In this document: positions 8,823 to 17,835 of the stretch, piece after piece | Layout of the letters: each line of letters starts with the position of its first letter | Position numbering within the stretch: position 1 is the stretch's first letter | Origin: Meloidogyne chitwoodi | Taxonomy: Eukaryota; Nematoda; Chromadorea; Rhabditida; Meloidogynidae | Reading direction: 5' to 3' | DNA: 64,000 nt | NCBI GenBank assembly: GCA_015183035.1 | Contig: JACZZP010000005.1 | Location: forward strand, 496,001 to 560,000 | Position numbers and translations under genes: made by a program | Notes under the pieces: generated by a model | The model's database searches: none | The model's input: only the letters and a program-made list of their open reading frames with translations | What the model was told of the DNA's origin: nothing

Positions 8823-9146
8823 ATGTGCAGCTCCATTGAAGACAGCGAAGAATTTATAAAATTTGTGCACGGAGAATGTAAGTATAGGGAATTTTCTAGA
8901 ATGTACATCAATGCAATGAATGAGTCACTCAAAGAGGGAGTAAAATTAGATATGGGAGCAAGACTTAGTTTGCTCATCAATTACTTTAGAGCAGGAAGAT
9001 GGTGTTACGATTGTTTAAAATTTGTACTGGGACGTCCTCAATCTGAAATTTTTATACCAAGAACTGAAAATACTTTTCATTTTGAATTTTATATATGTAC
9101 TGATTGCGCTAAGATAACTAATAAATATTTAGAAATATTCAAATAA
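8823..9146 (+). CDS. 107-aa CxxC protein (right-arm copy)
   Basis: Mirror copy of the gene at 7781-8104 with an identical translation. The two copies are divergent from the palindrome centre, about 720 bp apart start to start. In the second Polinton the polymerase lies at the corresponding side of the structural genes; here this small gene is the last one before the centre. Confidence 0.65.
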   Translation: MCSSIEDSEEFIKFVHGECKYREFSRMYINAMNESLKEGVKLDMGARLSLLINYFRAGRWCYDCLKFVLGRPQSEIFIPRTENTFHFEFYICTDCAKITNKYLEIFK

Positions 9147-9599
9147 TTAATTTTTTATAAGTTTATTCACTTTTTTATTTACAAACAAATCTGTATTTTT
9201 CATTGTATCTAATAAATGTATATATTGATTAAATGTGTAATTTTGGGATAAATAATAAATTAAGGAAATACAATGGTGAGCACATGTCTTTGAGAAAGGA
9301 GACTGGTAAGGTTTTAAATTTCGTTTTACGTTTTTAAAATTATTTAAAAATGAGTTTATAATGCATGAACTTATAGGAAGAGCTAAACTATCAAAATAAA
9401 ATACTTGATCTTTTTCTAAATAAAGTGTAATCCAGTGTGATCCTTCCTCCTCGTGAGAGTCCAAATTAACAATTAGAGCTGTAGGATATTTTAATATTTG
9501 TTTAGGAGAAGGGAGCAAGTCACACGGGTAGCATCCCAGAAAAATTTTGCTCGTCTTTTGATTTGAGTTCAATATTGCTGTTATTTGGCTGTTGTACAT
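9147..9599 (-). CDS. Adenain/Ulp1-type cysteine protease (right-arm copy)
   Basis: Mirror copy of 7328-7780 with the same 150-aa product and the same His55, Asp70, Gln99 and Cys106 layout. It converges with the 107-aa gene and overlaps the start-proximal neighbour by 80 bp. Both copies are intact. Confidence 0.8.
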   Translation of the reverse strand: MYNSQITAILNSNQKTSKIFLGCYPCDLLPSPKQILKYPTALIVNLDSHEEEGSHWITLYLEKDQVFYFDSLALPISSCIINSFLNNFKNVKRNLKPYQSPFSKTCAHHCISLIYYLSQNYTFNQYIHLLDTMKNTDLFVNKKVNKLIKN

Positions 9600-9954
9600 T
9601 GTTTCCTCGCAAAATATTTAATCGAACCCAAAGTATTGATCGAAGTTGATAAATTACAAGACTTATAATGAGGAGAATATACATACAAACCATTCCCCAG
9701 CAAAATATATATCCAAATAAATCTTGGGGTGTCTCCTTACATAATTGAATAGACGGGAAATTTCCTCCAAAAGGACTTGGAGCCGCAAAATTCTCAGTTG
9801 TAGAATTTTTCTTTGGAGGATAACCTAATTGGCGTAAATATTCAGAGTATTCTGGAATATTTTCTAAATTTACACTCCCATATGTTGTTAATCCTATACA
9901 AGGAGCAAGGAGGCGAATTAAAAATAAAATTTTAGGAAGATTTTTAAAAAACAT
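9520..9954 (-). CDS. Small membrane protein (right-arm copy)
   Basis: Mirror copy of 6973-7407: 144 aa, a hydrophobic N-terminus and one strong transmembrane segment near 83-107. Identical in translation. Confidence 0.65.
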   Translation of the reverse strand: MFFKNLPKILFLIRLLAPCIGLTTYGSVNLENIPEYSEYLRQLGYPPKKNSTTENFAAPSPFGGNFPSIQLCKETPQDLFGYIFCWGMVCMYILLIISLVIYQLRSILWVRLNILRGNNVQQPNNSNIELKSKDEQNFSGMLPV

Positions 9955-9989
9955 TTTTATTTAAAAAGAAAAATGAACAATTTTGAGGT

Positions 9990-11321
9990 TTATATAGTAG
10001 TATCGCTTGTTATTGATCTATTTTTATCTAACATTATAAGAGCATCCATCTCACCCATTACTATAAGCATAACTCCTCCCTCTGGAATTGGTTGACTAAA
10101 TTTTATATTCACAGCAGTCGATCCATTTTTTATTAAATCGAATGCTCCTCCATTATCTTCTCCGCTATTTGTAAGATTGAATACGTATATGCAATGTGAT
10201 TTACCATATTGCTGATATGTTATTCCATTGCTATCACAAGTACCCGAAAACCCTATCGCCTCATTCATGTCATGGAATACTCTAACATAACGATTTGAGC
10301 CATAATCTAAATCATAGGGAGCCTGGGGATAAGAGCGTCCGTTTGCTATGATACTAATTTCTCTTACTCTAAATGGTTGAAAATTAAAAGGGCTCCTCTC
10401 CTTGTTTCCAACATAGTCTGCGTTGGCAACTAAACCTAGTATAATACGTCGAGGGATTTGATCCATAAAAAGATTTGCATTAAATTCATATCTTCCTTGA
10501 CTAATAAACAAGGGTTTCATAGTAGTTTTCCTAATAGAATAACGAGCAGGCTTATCCTCGAGTCTTTTAGCAATATCAAGTGCAAGGCCATCTATCAAAT
10601 TCATCTTTTTGACATAGAGCTTACAACTAACTACTTCAAAATGATATCGCGGAGGTTCAACACCTTGAATAATCATAGTAGGAGGAGGAGCAATAAGAAC
10701 AAATTTTGTTTCATTAGGTAATATTTCAATGTCTATATCACAATGATTTATTAGATACTGAGGTTGATTAAAAAGATCAGCATCAAGTTTTGAAATAAAT
10801 TGAGCTGTTCGACTATTTACAAATAAATTCTTTCTAGCATTAAAACTGGCTCCTGACTTTAAGGATGTACTTGTATCATAATAATAACCGGCAGCATTTA
10901 GATGGGAATTTTTTGCTCCTTGGGAGTAGGATAACTCATGTGAAAAGTAGGTTTTATATGCATAAAGAGAGTTTGAATTAAATATTTCTCTCCCGTTTAC
11001 ACTTATTCTCATATTATTAATAAATGTACTTCCTATCATTTGAATAGGAGCAACTTCTTCAAGGGTAATATTCACAAGTTGACCATTTGCATTTTCTTTG
11101 CGGATTCGAAATTCAGTGAATAGGTAACATTTTGTTAGATCAATAAAATTTTCACTTGAATGAATTTTAAAATGATAGGGGGTATCAGTCAATGGGTTAC
11201 TAGGGAGAATTTCAAGCACTTTTGAAGAAGATACGCTTACATTTGTTGGAGGAATATGAAAAAAATCAAGAGCATTTGTAATTGAATCAACACTATCCTT
11301 ATCAATTTTATGGAATGACAT
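9990..11321 (-). CDS. Major capsid protein (right-arm copy)
   Basis: Mirror copy of 5606-6937, 443 aa, complete and identical in translation. It is followed downstream by the membrane protein and preceded by the minor virion protein, as in the left arm. Confidence 0.85.
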   Translation of the reverse strand: MSFHKIDKDSVDSITNALDFFHIPPTNVSVSSSKVLEILPSNPLTDTPYHFKIHSSENFIDLTKCYLFTEFRIRKENANGQLVNITLEEVAPIQMIGSTFINNMRISVNGREIFNSNSLYAYKTYFSHELSYSQGAKNSHLNAAGYYYDTSTSLKSGASFNARKNLFVNSRTAQFISKLDADLFNQPQYLINHCDIDIEILPNETKFVLIAPPPTMIIQGVEPPRYHFEVVSCKLYVKKMNLIDGLALDIAKRLEDKPARYSIRKTTMKPLFISQGRYEFNANLFMDQIPRRIILGLVANADYVGNKERSPFNFQPFRVREISIIANGRSYPQAPYDLDYGSNRYVRVFHDMNEAIGFSGTCDSNGITYQQYGKSHCIYVFNLTNSGEDNGGAFDLIKNGSTAVNIKFSQPIPEGGVMLIVMGEMDALIMLDKNRSITSDTTI

Positions 11322-11324
11322 TTT

Positions 11325-11789
11325 TCAATATAAACCAAAAGCGTCTGAACGTTTTCTTTTTTTAACAAGTTTTCTTATAAATGTTTGATGTGCGGGAATT
11401 TTCCTTCTTTTTATACTACTTTTTTTCCCATAACCAAATTGTTTAGGAAGACCTCCTTTTTCTAATACTGTGTCTACTCCCTTCTTTCCTTCAATAACAA
11501 AAGCCTCCTTTATTGGTTGTCCTTGATTTACTCTTTCAAGTATGCGCTGTCCAGTATTGAGCGCCTCAGAAGATACCGTAGTCCCAACTCTACGAATAAT
11601 AGGAAGGAAAAATCTCCACACTCCTCTCATAATATCTCCTACTCCTGTTCCTCTTTGTCCATATCCTCGCTGGTATGGCATCGAGCCTTTGAAATAATAA
11701 TTTTCCTCTCCACTAGTAGCACTACCACTACCATTTTGGTCAACAAAATTATACCCTACTAAACTAGTATCAAAACGAACATGAACCAT
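11325..11789 (-). CDS. Putative minor virion protein (right-arm copy)
   Basis: Mirror copy of 5138-5602, 154 aa, with the Gly/Tyr-rich N-terminal segment and basic tail. Identical in translation. Confidence 0.65.
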   Translation of the reverse strand: MVHVRFDTSLVGYNFVDQNGSGSATSGEENYYFKGSMPYQRGYGQRGTGVGDIMRGVWRFFLPIIRRVGTTVSSEALNTGQRILERVNQGQPIKEAFVIEGKKGVDTVLEKGGLPKQFGYGKKSSIKRRKIPAHQTFIRKLVKKRKRSDAFGLY

Positions 11790-11840
11790 TTTTTTTTATC
11801 AATAAATAAATGACAATAATATATGGGTATTTATATACAT

Positions 11841-13514
11841 TTAAAAATTTATCACTTTTTTAAATATCAATACTATGCTTACTGTACCATAAGCAAATGG
11901 TACAAGTCTCCCATTATCCATTGTTCCTAATTCAACTTCAATTTCATTTACTTCTCTCGGGAGCACTCTAACATAAATGGGTGAGTCATAAATTTTCTCA
12001 TGATATTCTCCAGGTATTGCTCCTGAAACAGAGACAATTCGGAGTAAAGAACTTAGAGAATTTCCAACTATCATATTTTCAGTAAGTCCTTTTGCATATA
12101 TTGCAAAACTTGAAAATCCTCCTCTTAAGTCACATCCGTACTTGGCAATCTCATTATTTTGTACAAATTGTGGGCTAGCAAAGCCTAAAACATATCCCAA
12201 TTGAGGAGAAAATGATAGATACTTGATACTAGAATGAGCAAATGACAATTTAAATCTTTTAAATTCAGTAAGATAAGTAATTGAGATGGAGTCAATGATT
12301 TGTTTTAAAAGAGTAACTGTATATGCTGTTTTCTTAATTTTGTTCTCCTTTCCAAACAATACTTCAAAAACATCACTTTTTTCTTCTCCTTTTTTAGATT
12401 TTAATCCCAAAGAATCTAAAACATTTGATGTCTGCGTCGCAATATTTTTTGTTTTATTTTTATCCAACCCTATAATACTCAAAACATTTGAACTTGTTTT
12501 TTCTTTTGTTTTTTCCTCTTCTTTCCTTGAACTACTTAGTCCTATAGTATTCAACACAGTAGAATTTCCCGCTTGCTCTTTGGGTTTAGGAGAAGCAGGA
12601 GGAGGAATAATATTTTGTTCCTCTTCATCATAGGGAGAAGGTGATCTCAGCTCTTCTTCTCTTGGAGTCTCCTTTTTCTCTTCTTTTTTACCTAGGCCCA
12701 TAGTACTTAAAACAGATGTCGATGGTTTTTGAGTAACAACTTCCTTTTTCTGCTCCTCTTTCTTCTCTTCTTCTTTTCTCAATCCTATTGTACTCAGGAC
12801 ATTTTCTTTCGACTGATCCTCCTTTTTCTCTTCTTTTTTACCTAATCCTATAGCACTCAGGATATTTTCTTTTTTCGATTCCTCCTTTTTCTCATCTTTT
12901 TTTCCCAATCCAATTGTACTCAAGACATTTTCTTTAGGTTGCTCCTCTTTTTTCTGATCCTTTCTCTCTTCCTTTTTCTGATCCTGCTTTTTTTCTTCTT
13001 TTTTCTGTTCCTCCTTTCTCTCTTCCTTTTTAACTAACCCTATAGTATTCAAAACATTTTCTTTAGGTTGCTCCTCTTCTTCGAGATACGGTGAAGGGGA
13101 TCGTGGCTCCTCGTGCTGACGTTTATTTCTACTTTTTAATATACTAGGCTTCTCGACTAATCCTTCAGAGGACTCTTCAAGAGGTGAAGCTTCAAGAGCT
13201 GCACTTTGATGTCTTAAAGTAGAAATCAAAAATTGAAGAATCTCTTCGGGAGTATTGTGTGAACCCTTGGGGACTGGGACACGTATAACTTGTCCTTTCT
13301 TATTATTATCCGTAAAGTTAATATCTATCCATTGCTCATCAAGAGTTCCAATAGTGGATGGCCAAGAATATGGATAACTTATACTATGAACACCACATAC
13401 CCAGTCACCAGCAAAATAGAGTGCTTTAGGTAAATGAACACGAAATTTATTAGGTTGATTTTGTGGATAATCCGAAACATTACTCAATAAACAAACATAA
13501 AAACTGTTTGACAT
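11841..13514 (-). CDS. Penton-like minor capsid protein (right-arm copy)
   Basis: Mirror copy of 3413-5086, 557 aa, including the whole Glu/Lys-rich insert with its NVLSTIGL repeats. That even this repetitive insert is unchanged between arms argues that the duplication is very recent, or is an artefact, because such tracts normally gain or lose units quickly. Confidence 0.8.
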   Translation of the reverse strand: MSNSFYVCLLSNVSDYPQNQPNKFRVHLPKALYFAGDWVCGVHSISYPYSWPSTIGTLDEQWIDINFTDNNKKGQVIRVPVPKGSHNTPEEILQFLISTLRHQSAALEASPLEESSEGLVEKPSILKSRNKRQHEEPRSPSPYLEEEEQPKENVLNTIGLVKKEERKEEQKKEEKKQDQKKEERKDQKKEEQPKENVLSTIGLGKKDEKKEESKKENILSAIGLGKKEEKKEDQSKENVLSTIGLRKEEEKKEEQKKEVVTQKPSTSVLSTMGLGKKEEKKETPREEELRSPSPYDEEEQNIIPPPASPKPKEQAGNSTVLNTIGLSSSRKEEEKTKEKTSSNVLSIIGLDKNKTKNIATQTSNVLDSLGLKSKKGEEKSDVFEVLFGKENKIKKTAYTVTLLKQIIDSISITYLTEFKRFKLSFAHSSIKYLSFSPQLGYVLGFASPQFVQNNEIAKYGCDLRGGFSSFAIYAKGLTENMIVGNSLSSLLRIVSVSGAIPGEYHEKIYDSPIYVRVLPREVNEIEVELGTMDNGRLVPFAYGTVSIVLIFKKVINF

Positions 13515-13556
13515 TTTTTATCGCAAATGAAATAAAATACAATAAAATGAACCCTT

Positions 13557-14648
13557 TTATACAAGTTGGGTTTCGTGAATCCATTCCCTTTCGGGATAAC
13601 CAATAAATTTAACAAGTATATCATATGTTCCATCTTTTCTTTTTCTCTTTTTTATAACTTTTTCTATTCTATACTCCGTATCTGCATCTTTCCTAACACG
13701 AGCCAGCTCTTCTCCATAATAATACCCTTTGAATTTATCTCCATCATCATTAATAATTTTATATCTAATAGGTCGAAATTGATCTTGTACTTGATTGACT
13801 TTTACTATTTGGTCTCCCCAATTTGGAATATACCCCTTTTCAAAAGCTCCTTTTCCTATACTCACACGAACAAAATCTCCATCTTTAAACTTTGATCCTT
13901 TCCTCCTCCTCTTTTTTTCTGAAAATTCATCTCCATACATTTTCTCCCAAACATCTTGGGCATTAGAAAAATTAACATCTATTGGACGCATTCTGTGCGC
14001 TCTACACTTTGATTTATTAATTCCTTCCAAAATTTTACCCAAAATATCAATCCAATTTAGAGACTTATTTTGAGCAAAGTATCTGTAAAGTCTTTGCTTT
14101 ACATTTCTTATTGCTCTTTCAGCAACAGAAGCTTTAACGGTCGAATGAGTAGCTTCATTTTTTTGAATCTCCTCTTTTTCAAAATACTCCTTGACAACTT
14201 TATTCTTAAATTCTAATCCTTTATCTGAAAAAATTCTATGTGGTTTCATTGGCATTTGATAAATAAGTTTTTTAAATGCATCTAGCATATCATTAGATCC
14301 TTTTGTTTTAACTGGGACTCCGAATAGTCTTTTAGAGAGCACATCAACTCCTAAGAGGATATATCTATTTCCTTTATTATGCCTAGCGAGAGCCTGCATG
14401 TCTGCCAAATCTACTTGGACATCAGTCATAAACCCCGCTGCAATAGTTTTTGCTCTTTTAAAATGTATTCTCTTGGGGCGCATAAGAGTATAAGTCCTAT
14501 GCCCCTCCAAATAATCTTGTACAACTTTTCTTGGTAAATTTTTTACAACTTTTCGTGCCTCATGCCATAATCGATCAATTCCTGAATACGCAGCAGGCGA
14601 ATTAGGATCATTATAGAGATGTTGTAAAAGTTTAGTGGGATCTGACAT
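13557..14648 (-). CDS. Retroviral-type integrase with chromodomain (intact copy)
   Basis: A single 363-aa frame. The DDE catalytic core spans about 75-200: Asp in VDLADM, Asp in SDKG, and Glu in AERAIR about 35 residues later. A basic linker follows, then an SH3-like segment (about 255-315) and a C-terminal chromodomain (about 318-363, with YRIEKVI and the aromatic FIGYPEREW). Integrases of this group insert Polinton DNA, making 6-bp target duplications; chromodomains can guide insertion to modified histones. The same gene in the left arm is split by one extra A. It starts 8 bp after the 359-aa gene's stop. Confidence 0.92.
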   Translation of the reverse strand: MSDPTKLLQHLYNDPNSPAAYSGIDRLWHEARKVVKNLPRKVVQDYLEGHRTYTLMRPKRIHFKRAKTIAAGFMTDVQVDLADMQALARHNKGNRYILLGVDVLSKRLFGVPVKTKGSNDMLDAFKKLIYQMPMKPHRIFSDKGLEFKNKVVKEYFEKEEIQKNEATHSTVKASVAERAIRNVKQRLYRYFAQNKSLNWIDILGKILEGINKSKCRAHRMRPIDVNFSNAQDVWEKMYGDEFSEKKRRRKGSKFKDGDFVRVSIGKGAFEKGYIPNWGDQIVKVNQVQDQFRPIRYKIINDDGDKFKGYYYGEELARVRKDADTEYRIEKVIKKRKRKDGTYDILVKFIGYPEREWIHETQLV

Positions 14649-14655
14649 TTTTTAA

Positions 14656-15735
14656 TTACCACAATGTAGGCTTAAAATTTGAATTATCTTTTTTAGTTAA
14701 TTTCCTTGTAATTGCTTCTTTTCGCCTCGCTTTTATAAGATTTAACATCCACTTTCTTGCTGCTAATTCTGATTTTCTCTTAGTAACTTTTCTTTGAATT
14801 CTGATTTCTTCTCCATCAGGAGGACCAGGCCATTTTCTTTTTAATTTTTGTCGTCTATTAATATCATCTTGAATGCGGGCTTGAACTAATGCGGATTCAT
14901 TAATGGTAACTTTTTGCTTTTTTAATTTTTCCTTTCTCTTTAGAAAATCTTTTTTCTTTTGAATTCGGTCACGTTGTTGTTGTTGTGTCAAAGGTAAGTC
15001 TTGTTGCTCATCTTCAGGCTCTATATTTTTATCTAAAACGTTTCTTCTCTTAGAACTTTCAGCTTCAGCCTCCTCTTGATATCTCTTAATTGATTTACGT
15101 TGTATGGGAGGAGGAGGAGCAGTAGGAGGAGGAGCGCTTAAAGGAATATTTTGTGCTTCTTCAATTATAGAGGATGGTTCTTTTTTTAGGACTCTTTTAA
15201 TTTGTTTTTTCTTTTTCAAATCGGGGGTTTTAGATGTTTTTATTCTTTTTCCATTCGTTCCTTTATTTTGTTTTTTTCTTTTAGATACTTGACGTGGAAC
15301 TGAAGGTGGTGCAAATATATTTCTACTAGTTGTAGGAAGAGGAGAAGAGTATTGAGAGAGAGATGGAACTAAATTATATGCATGGGTTGGAGGTTCTCTG
15401 GGATATGAGGAGAAGGAAATATCATCACTCATCCATAAATCATCATTATCATCAACAATGTTTGAGGTTGGACGGGTAATTTCTGTATTCATAATAGTTC
15501 CTCGTGGATTAGCTACCATTTGGACCTTGACAGGTTTATTTTCACTCTCATTTCTCAATTGTAAGTAACGTCTTAGTTCTTGATTGTAATTAATATTTTT
15601 ATTAGAAAGATGCTCTTTTTTCCTCTTTGCTTTCTCAACCTCTCTTTTTGCAAACTCTAAATTTGGATCACTAATATTAGGTGAAGTGAGTCCTTTATAA
15701 ATTTCTTCGGGAACAAGGATAAATTTATTTGCCAT
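14656..15735 (-). CDS. Lys/Arg-rich Polinton protein (right-arm copy)
   Basis: Mirror copy of 1191-2270, 359 aa, identical in translation. Basic and low-complexity; function unknown. Confidence 0.7.
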   Translation of the reverse strand: MANKFILVPEEIYKGLTSPNISDPNLEFAKREVEKAKRKKEHLSNKNINYNQELRRYLQLRNESENKPVKVQMVANPRGTIMNTEITRPTSNIVDDNDDLWMSDDISFSSYPREPPTHAYNLVPSLSQYSSPLPTTSRNIFAPPSVPRQVSKRKKQNKGTNGKRIKTSKTPDLKKKKQIKRVLKKEPSSIIEEAQNIPLSAPPPTAPPPPIQRKSIKRYQEEAEAESSKRRNVLDKNIEPEDEQQDLPLTQQQQRDRIQKKKDFLKRKEKLKKQKVTINESALVQARIQDDINRRQKLKRKWPGPPDGEEIRIQRKVTKRKSELAARKWMLNLIKARRKEAITRKLTKKDNSNFKPTLW

Positions 15736-15791
15736 TAAAAAAATTTTTATGAATTTTTAAATGTAATATTTAAGCTTTTATATGATATTAT

Positions 15792-16133
15792 TTACATCAT
15801 GGAGCGTGCCAATTCTATAAGAATAGGTGTAAGAAGAGCTGCAAAAACACCAGCACCTGCTCCTCCTCCTTTTTGTCTTAAAACTTTTCTTGCTCCTCTC
15901 TCACTCCTTGCACGACTCATTTGGCGAATAAATTCGACATGAGGTACTAAACGATTTTTTTGACGGGTTGTAAGTTTAAAACGAGATTTTACAATATTTA
16001 AACAAATTTCAGAAATTGCAAGCAGTTGATCTATATTTGCATGTCTTAATAGTCGTCTGATTCTTCCATCTGATTTTGTATGAGATAACAAACGTAAAAA
16101 CTCTTTATTTTCGCAAACCAATTGACTAACCAT
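15792..16133 (-). CDS. Small basic Polinton protein (right-arm copy)
   Basis: Mirror copy of 793-1134, 113 aa, with the same 8-bp overlap with the ATPase gene end. Confidence 0.75.
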   Translation of the reverse strand: MVSQLVCENKEFLRLLSHTKSDGRIRRLLRHANIDQLLAISEICLNIVKSRFKLTTRQKNRLVPHVEFIRQMSRARSERGARKVLRQKGGGAGAGVFAALLTPILIELARSMM

Positions 16134-16782
16134 TATTTTTTGACATGAAAATTATTTTCTCCTCGTCTTCCTTAAATATGTTGGTCCTTAGCCTTAAATT
16201 TGGTTCTGAGGAGGCATGTAAATCTATAAGGAGATACCCATAAGGTAGCTTAGTTGCTTGTTTATATGCATCTAGAAAATAATCTAGTTGACGAGGAAAT
16301 AATTGTACTCCGATATTTCGAATAGAAAGAGCAGAATTTGGAGAACGCATGAGTACAAGATATTGAGCATTTTGACGCGCAACTTTAATTTTTTTATCGA
16401 ACAAGTTTTGTGTGACAAAAACAATTGAAAAATTCTGATGATGAGATTTTTTAGTAAATAGCTCAGAAAGATATTTCTCATCTATGGAGAGGAGTAAATC
16501 ATCAAGAATTAATAGTAAAGGCTTTGGAAATTTTTTAATTAACTCTTCAGATGGTACTCCTGCATAAACATTAACTCCCGATTTTTGAAGGATTGGAATA
16601 TTATTACTCATTTCTCCAAAACAATAAAGTATGCTTTTAGGTTTAGGTTCAATTAAATCTTGGGAGTCTGCAATAAATTTTAACAAGAATGAGCTCTTCC
16701 CACTAGAACTTGGACCTGACAAAATCATACCAAAAGGTAATTTTAATTTTAAATCTTTATTAGCAAATGTTTGTGATTCCAT
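16126..16782 (-). CDS. FtsK/HerA-type packaging ATPase (right-arm copy)
   Basis: Mirror copy of 144-800: 218 aa, Walker A at residues 23-31 and Walker B at about 91-95. Intact. Confidence 0.9.
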   Translation of the reverse strand: MESQTFANKDLKLKLPFGMILSGPSSSGKSSFLLKFIADSQDLIEPKPKSILYCFGEMSNNIPILQKSGVNVYAGVPSEELIKKFPKPLLLILDDLLLSIDEKYLSELFTKKSHHQNFSIVFVTQNLFDKKIKVARQNAQYLVLMRSPNSALSIRNIGVQLFPRQLDYFLDAYKQATKLPYGYLLIDLHASSEPNLRLRTNIFKEDEEKIIFMSKNNG

Positions 16783-16816
16783 AATTAACTTAAAAAATTA
16801 ATAAAAATGAATGTGT

Positions 16817-17476
16817 TTATATAGGAATATTTTCTATAGTATCATCTTTAATCTCCTCTTTTATTTCAATTTCTGACTTGACCTCTGTTTGTTTCTCTCC
16901 TTTATCTTTTGAAGACGGGAGCCCTGTAGTAGAAGCCATCAACGTATCGTAAAATTCTTGGAGCTCTTTGTCAAATGGTACTTGCTCCGGAGGTGTAAGT
17001 GGACGCGGAGATGTAGGAGGCGGAGGAGTTGGTAAAAGAGGAGCAGAGGGAGGAGTAAGTAAGGGAGGAGAAAGTAAAGGAGGAGAATTTACCTCTACAC
17101 ATCGAGGAGGAGAAGGTAACTCTTCGCTCTTCCTTTTTCTAGTTTTTAAATTCTGAGTGGATGATCCATAGGGTATATTGAGCACTCTTCCTCTATTTTT
17201 AATTTTAAAGAAACAATAACCAGGCAATTCATAAGTCCAATTAAATGGCACAAAACGTTTTTCAGTAAGACGAGTACACCAAAGAGTTACACCATCTTTT
17301 GTAATTACGAAATCAATTTCAACTTCCGTACCTTTGCATCTTCGACATTTTCCTGTTTGATCATATGGGACAAAACGTGAAGTTGTAAACCGCGTGCTTG
17401 AGAGAGTAATACCACTAGATGAGAGAGAAATTTCTACTTGAGGTAAGACTTGGGAATTTAAAGTTTTATGTTGCAT
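16817..17476 (-). CDS. 219-aa Polinton protein with internal repeat and Pro-rich tail
   Basis: A complete copy, 219 aa, function unknown. The N-terminal half contains two related segments, GITLSSTRF...RFVPY at about 23-40 and GVTLWCTRL...RFVPF at about 56-75, suggesting a duplicated small beta unit. A CRRC motif lies between them. Residues about 118-165 are proline-rich (repeated PPLLSPP-type runs) and the C-terminus is acidic and lysine-rich. It is the outermost gene, about 350 bp from the element's end, and starts the rightmost leftward gene series. The leader has TTCATTT and AATAAAA before the ATG. Confidence 0.7.
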   Translation of the reverse strand: MQHKTLNSQVLPQVEISLSSSGITLSSTRFTTSRFVPYDQTGKCRRCKGTEVEIDFVITKDGVTLWCTRLTEKRFVPFNWTYELPGYCFFKIKNRGRVLNIPYGSSTQNLKTRKRKSEELPSPPRCVEVNSPPLLSPPLLTPPSAPLLPTPPPPTSPRPLTPPEQVPFDKELQEFYDTLMASTTGLPSSKDKGEKQTEVKSEIEIKEEIKDDTIENIPI

Positions 17477-17829
17477 TTTTATTAAAATGATTGAGAAATG
17501 AAAAAATCTATTCTCCTTAAATACTCTTACCTCCTGCTCTCGGGGTTAAAATAAACTCCTCCTACTAAAAATAAAATTAATAAAAATAACAATAAACAAT
17601 TTTCAAAAGGTAAGAAGTTCATATTTTACTACTATGCTCTTTTGCATAAGTACAAAAAACAAGAGCAGTTTACCTCCTCTCCAGCCATTGACTTAGAAGA
17701 GCAAAAGAGAGAGATGAGAAAGAAAAGAGTGATGCATAGGTCAGAGATAGAAAAGGCTGCTCTTTGAGAAAAAGAGCAGCAGCAATGTCGCGGCTTTTTA
17801 TCCGCGACATTGAGCGTGTGATGACTACT
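17477..17829. repeat. Polinton 1 right terminal region
   Basis: There is no gene in this 353-bp stretch, which is richer in GC and in short purine runs than the host DNA. It holds several AGAGCA/GAGCAG motifs (such as 17663-17668 and 17777-17782) and the hairpin at 17784-17811. The last bases, read inwards from 17829, give AGTAGTCATC, matching the start of the second element's terminus. The far terminal repeat partner is not in the window. Confidence 0.6.
17784..17811. repeat. Perfect GC-rich hairpin near Polinton end
   Basis: AATGTCGCGG at 17784-17793 pairs exactly with CCGCGACATT at 17802-17811 around an 8-base loop. The TGTCGCGG core recurs four times close to the terminus of the second Polinton (58760-58910). 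It is therefore probably an element-specific terminal motif and not a transcription terminator. Confidence 0.6.
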
Positions 17830-17835
17830 AGCTTT

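Larger units (their letters stand above)
1..16925. repeat. Giant near-perfect inverted repeat (two arms, 6-bp spacer)
   Basis: Arms 1-8460 and 8467-16925 are reverse complements around the spacer CTACCT at 8461-8466. Paired coordinates sum to 16927 near the centre and to 16926 outside about 3010. This shows one extra base in the left arm, in the A-run at 3007-3014 (8 A against 7 in the right arm). Every gene start and end maps onto its partner, and all paired protein translations except the integrase are identical. The symmetry reaches the window's first base, so the left arm probably continues. The cause may be a recent inverted duplication or a sequencing/assembly foldback. Confidence 0.95.
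1..17829. mobile_element. Maverick/Polinton 1, palindromic, left end outside window
   Basis: The capsid, packaging ATPase, protease and retroviral-type integrase genes together define a Maverick/Polinton, a large self-synthesising virus-like DNA transposon. The right terminus is placed at 17829 because the inward-reading end starts AGTAGTCATC, close to AGTAGTTAAC at 58747 in the second element. Polinton ends typically start with AG. The bases just outside, 17830-17835 (AGCTTT), would be a 6-bp target duplication, but its partner lies outside the window. The sequence beyond 17835 is host gene-family upstream DNA. The element lacks a recognisable DNA polymerase, so it is probably not autonomous as it stands. 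Confidence 0.9.

Noticed and set aside
17784..17811. Rho-independent terminator
   Set aside because: The genes and introns are eukaryotic or eukaryotic-viral; the hairpin core recurs at the other element's end, which points to a terminal motif.
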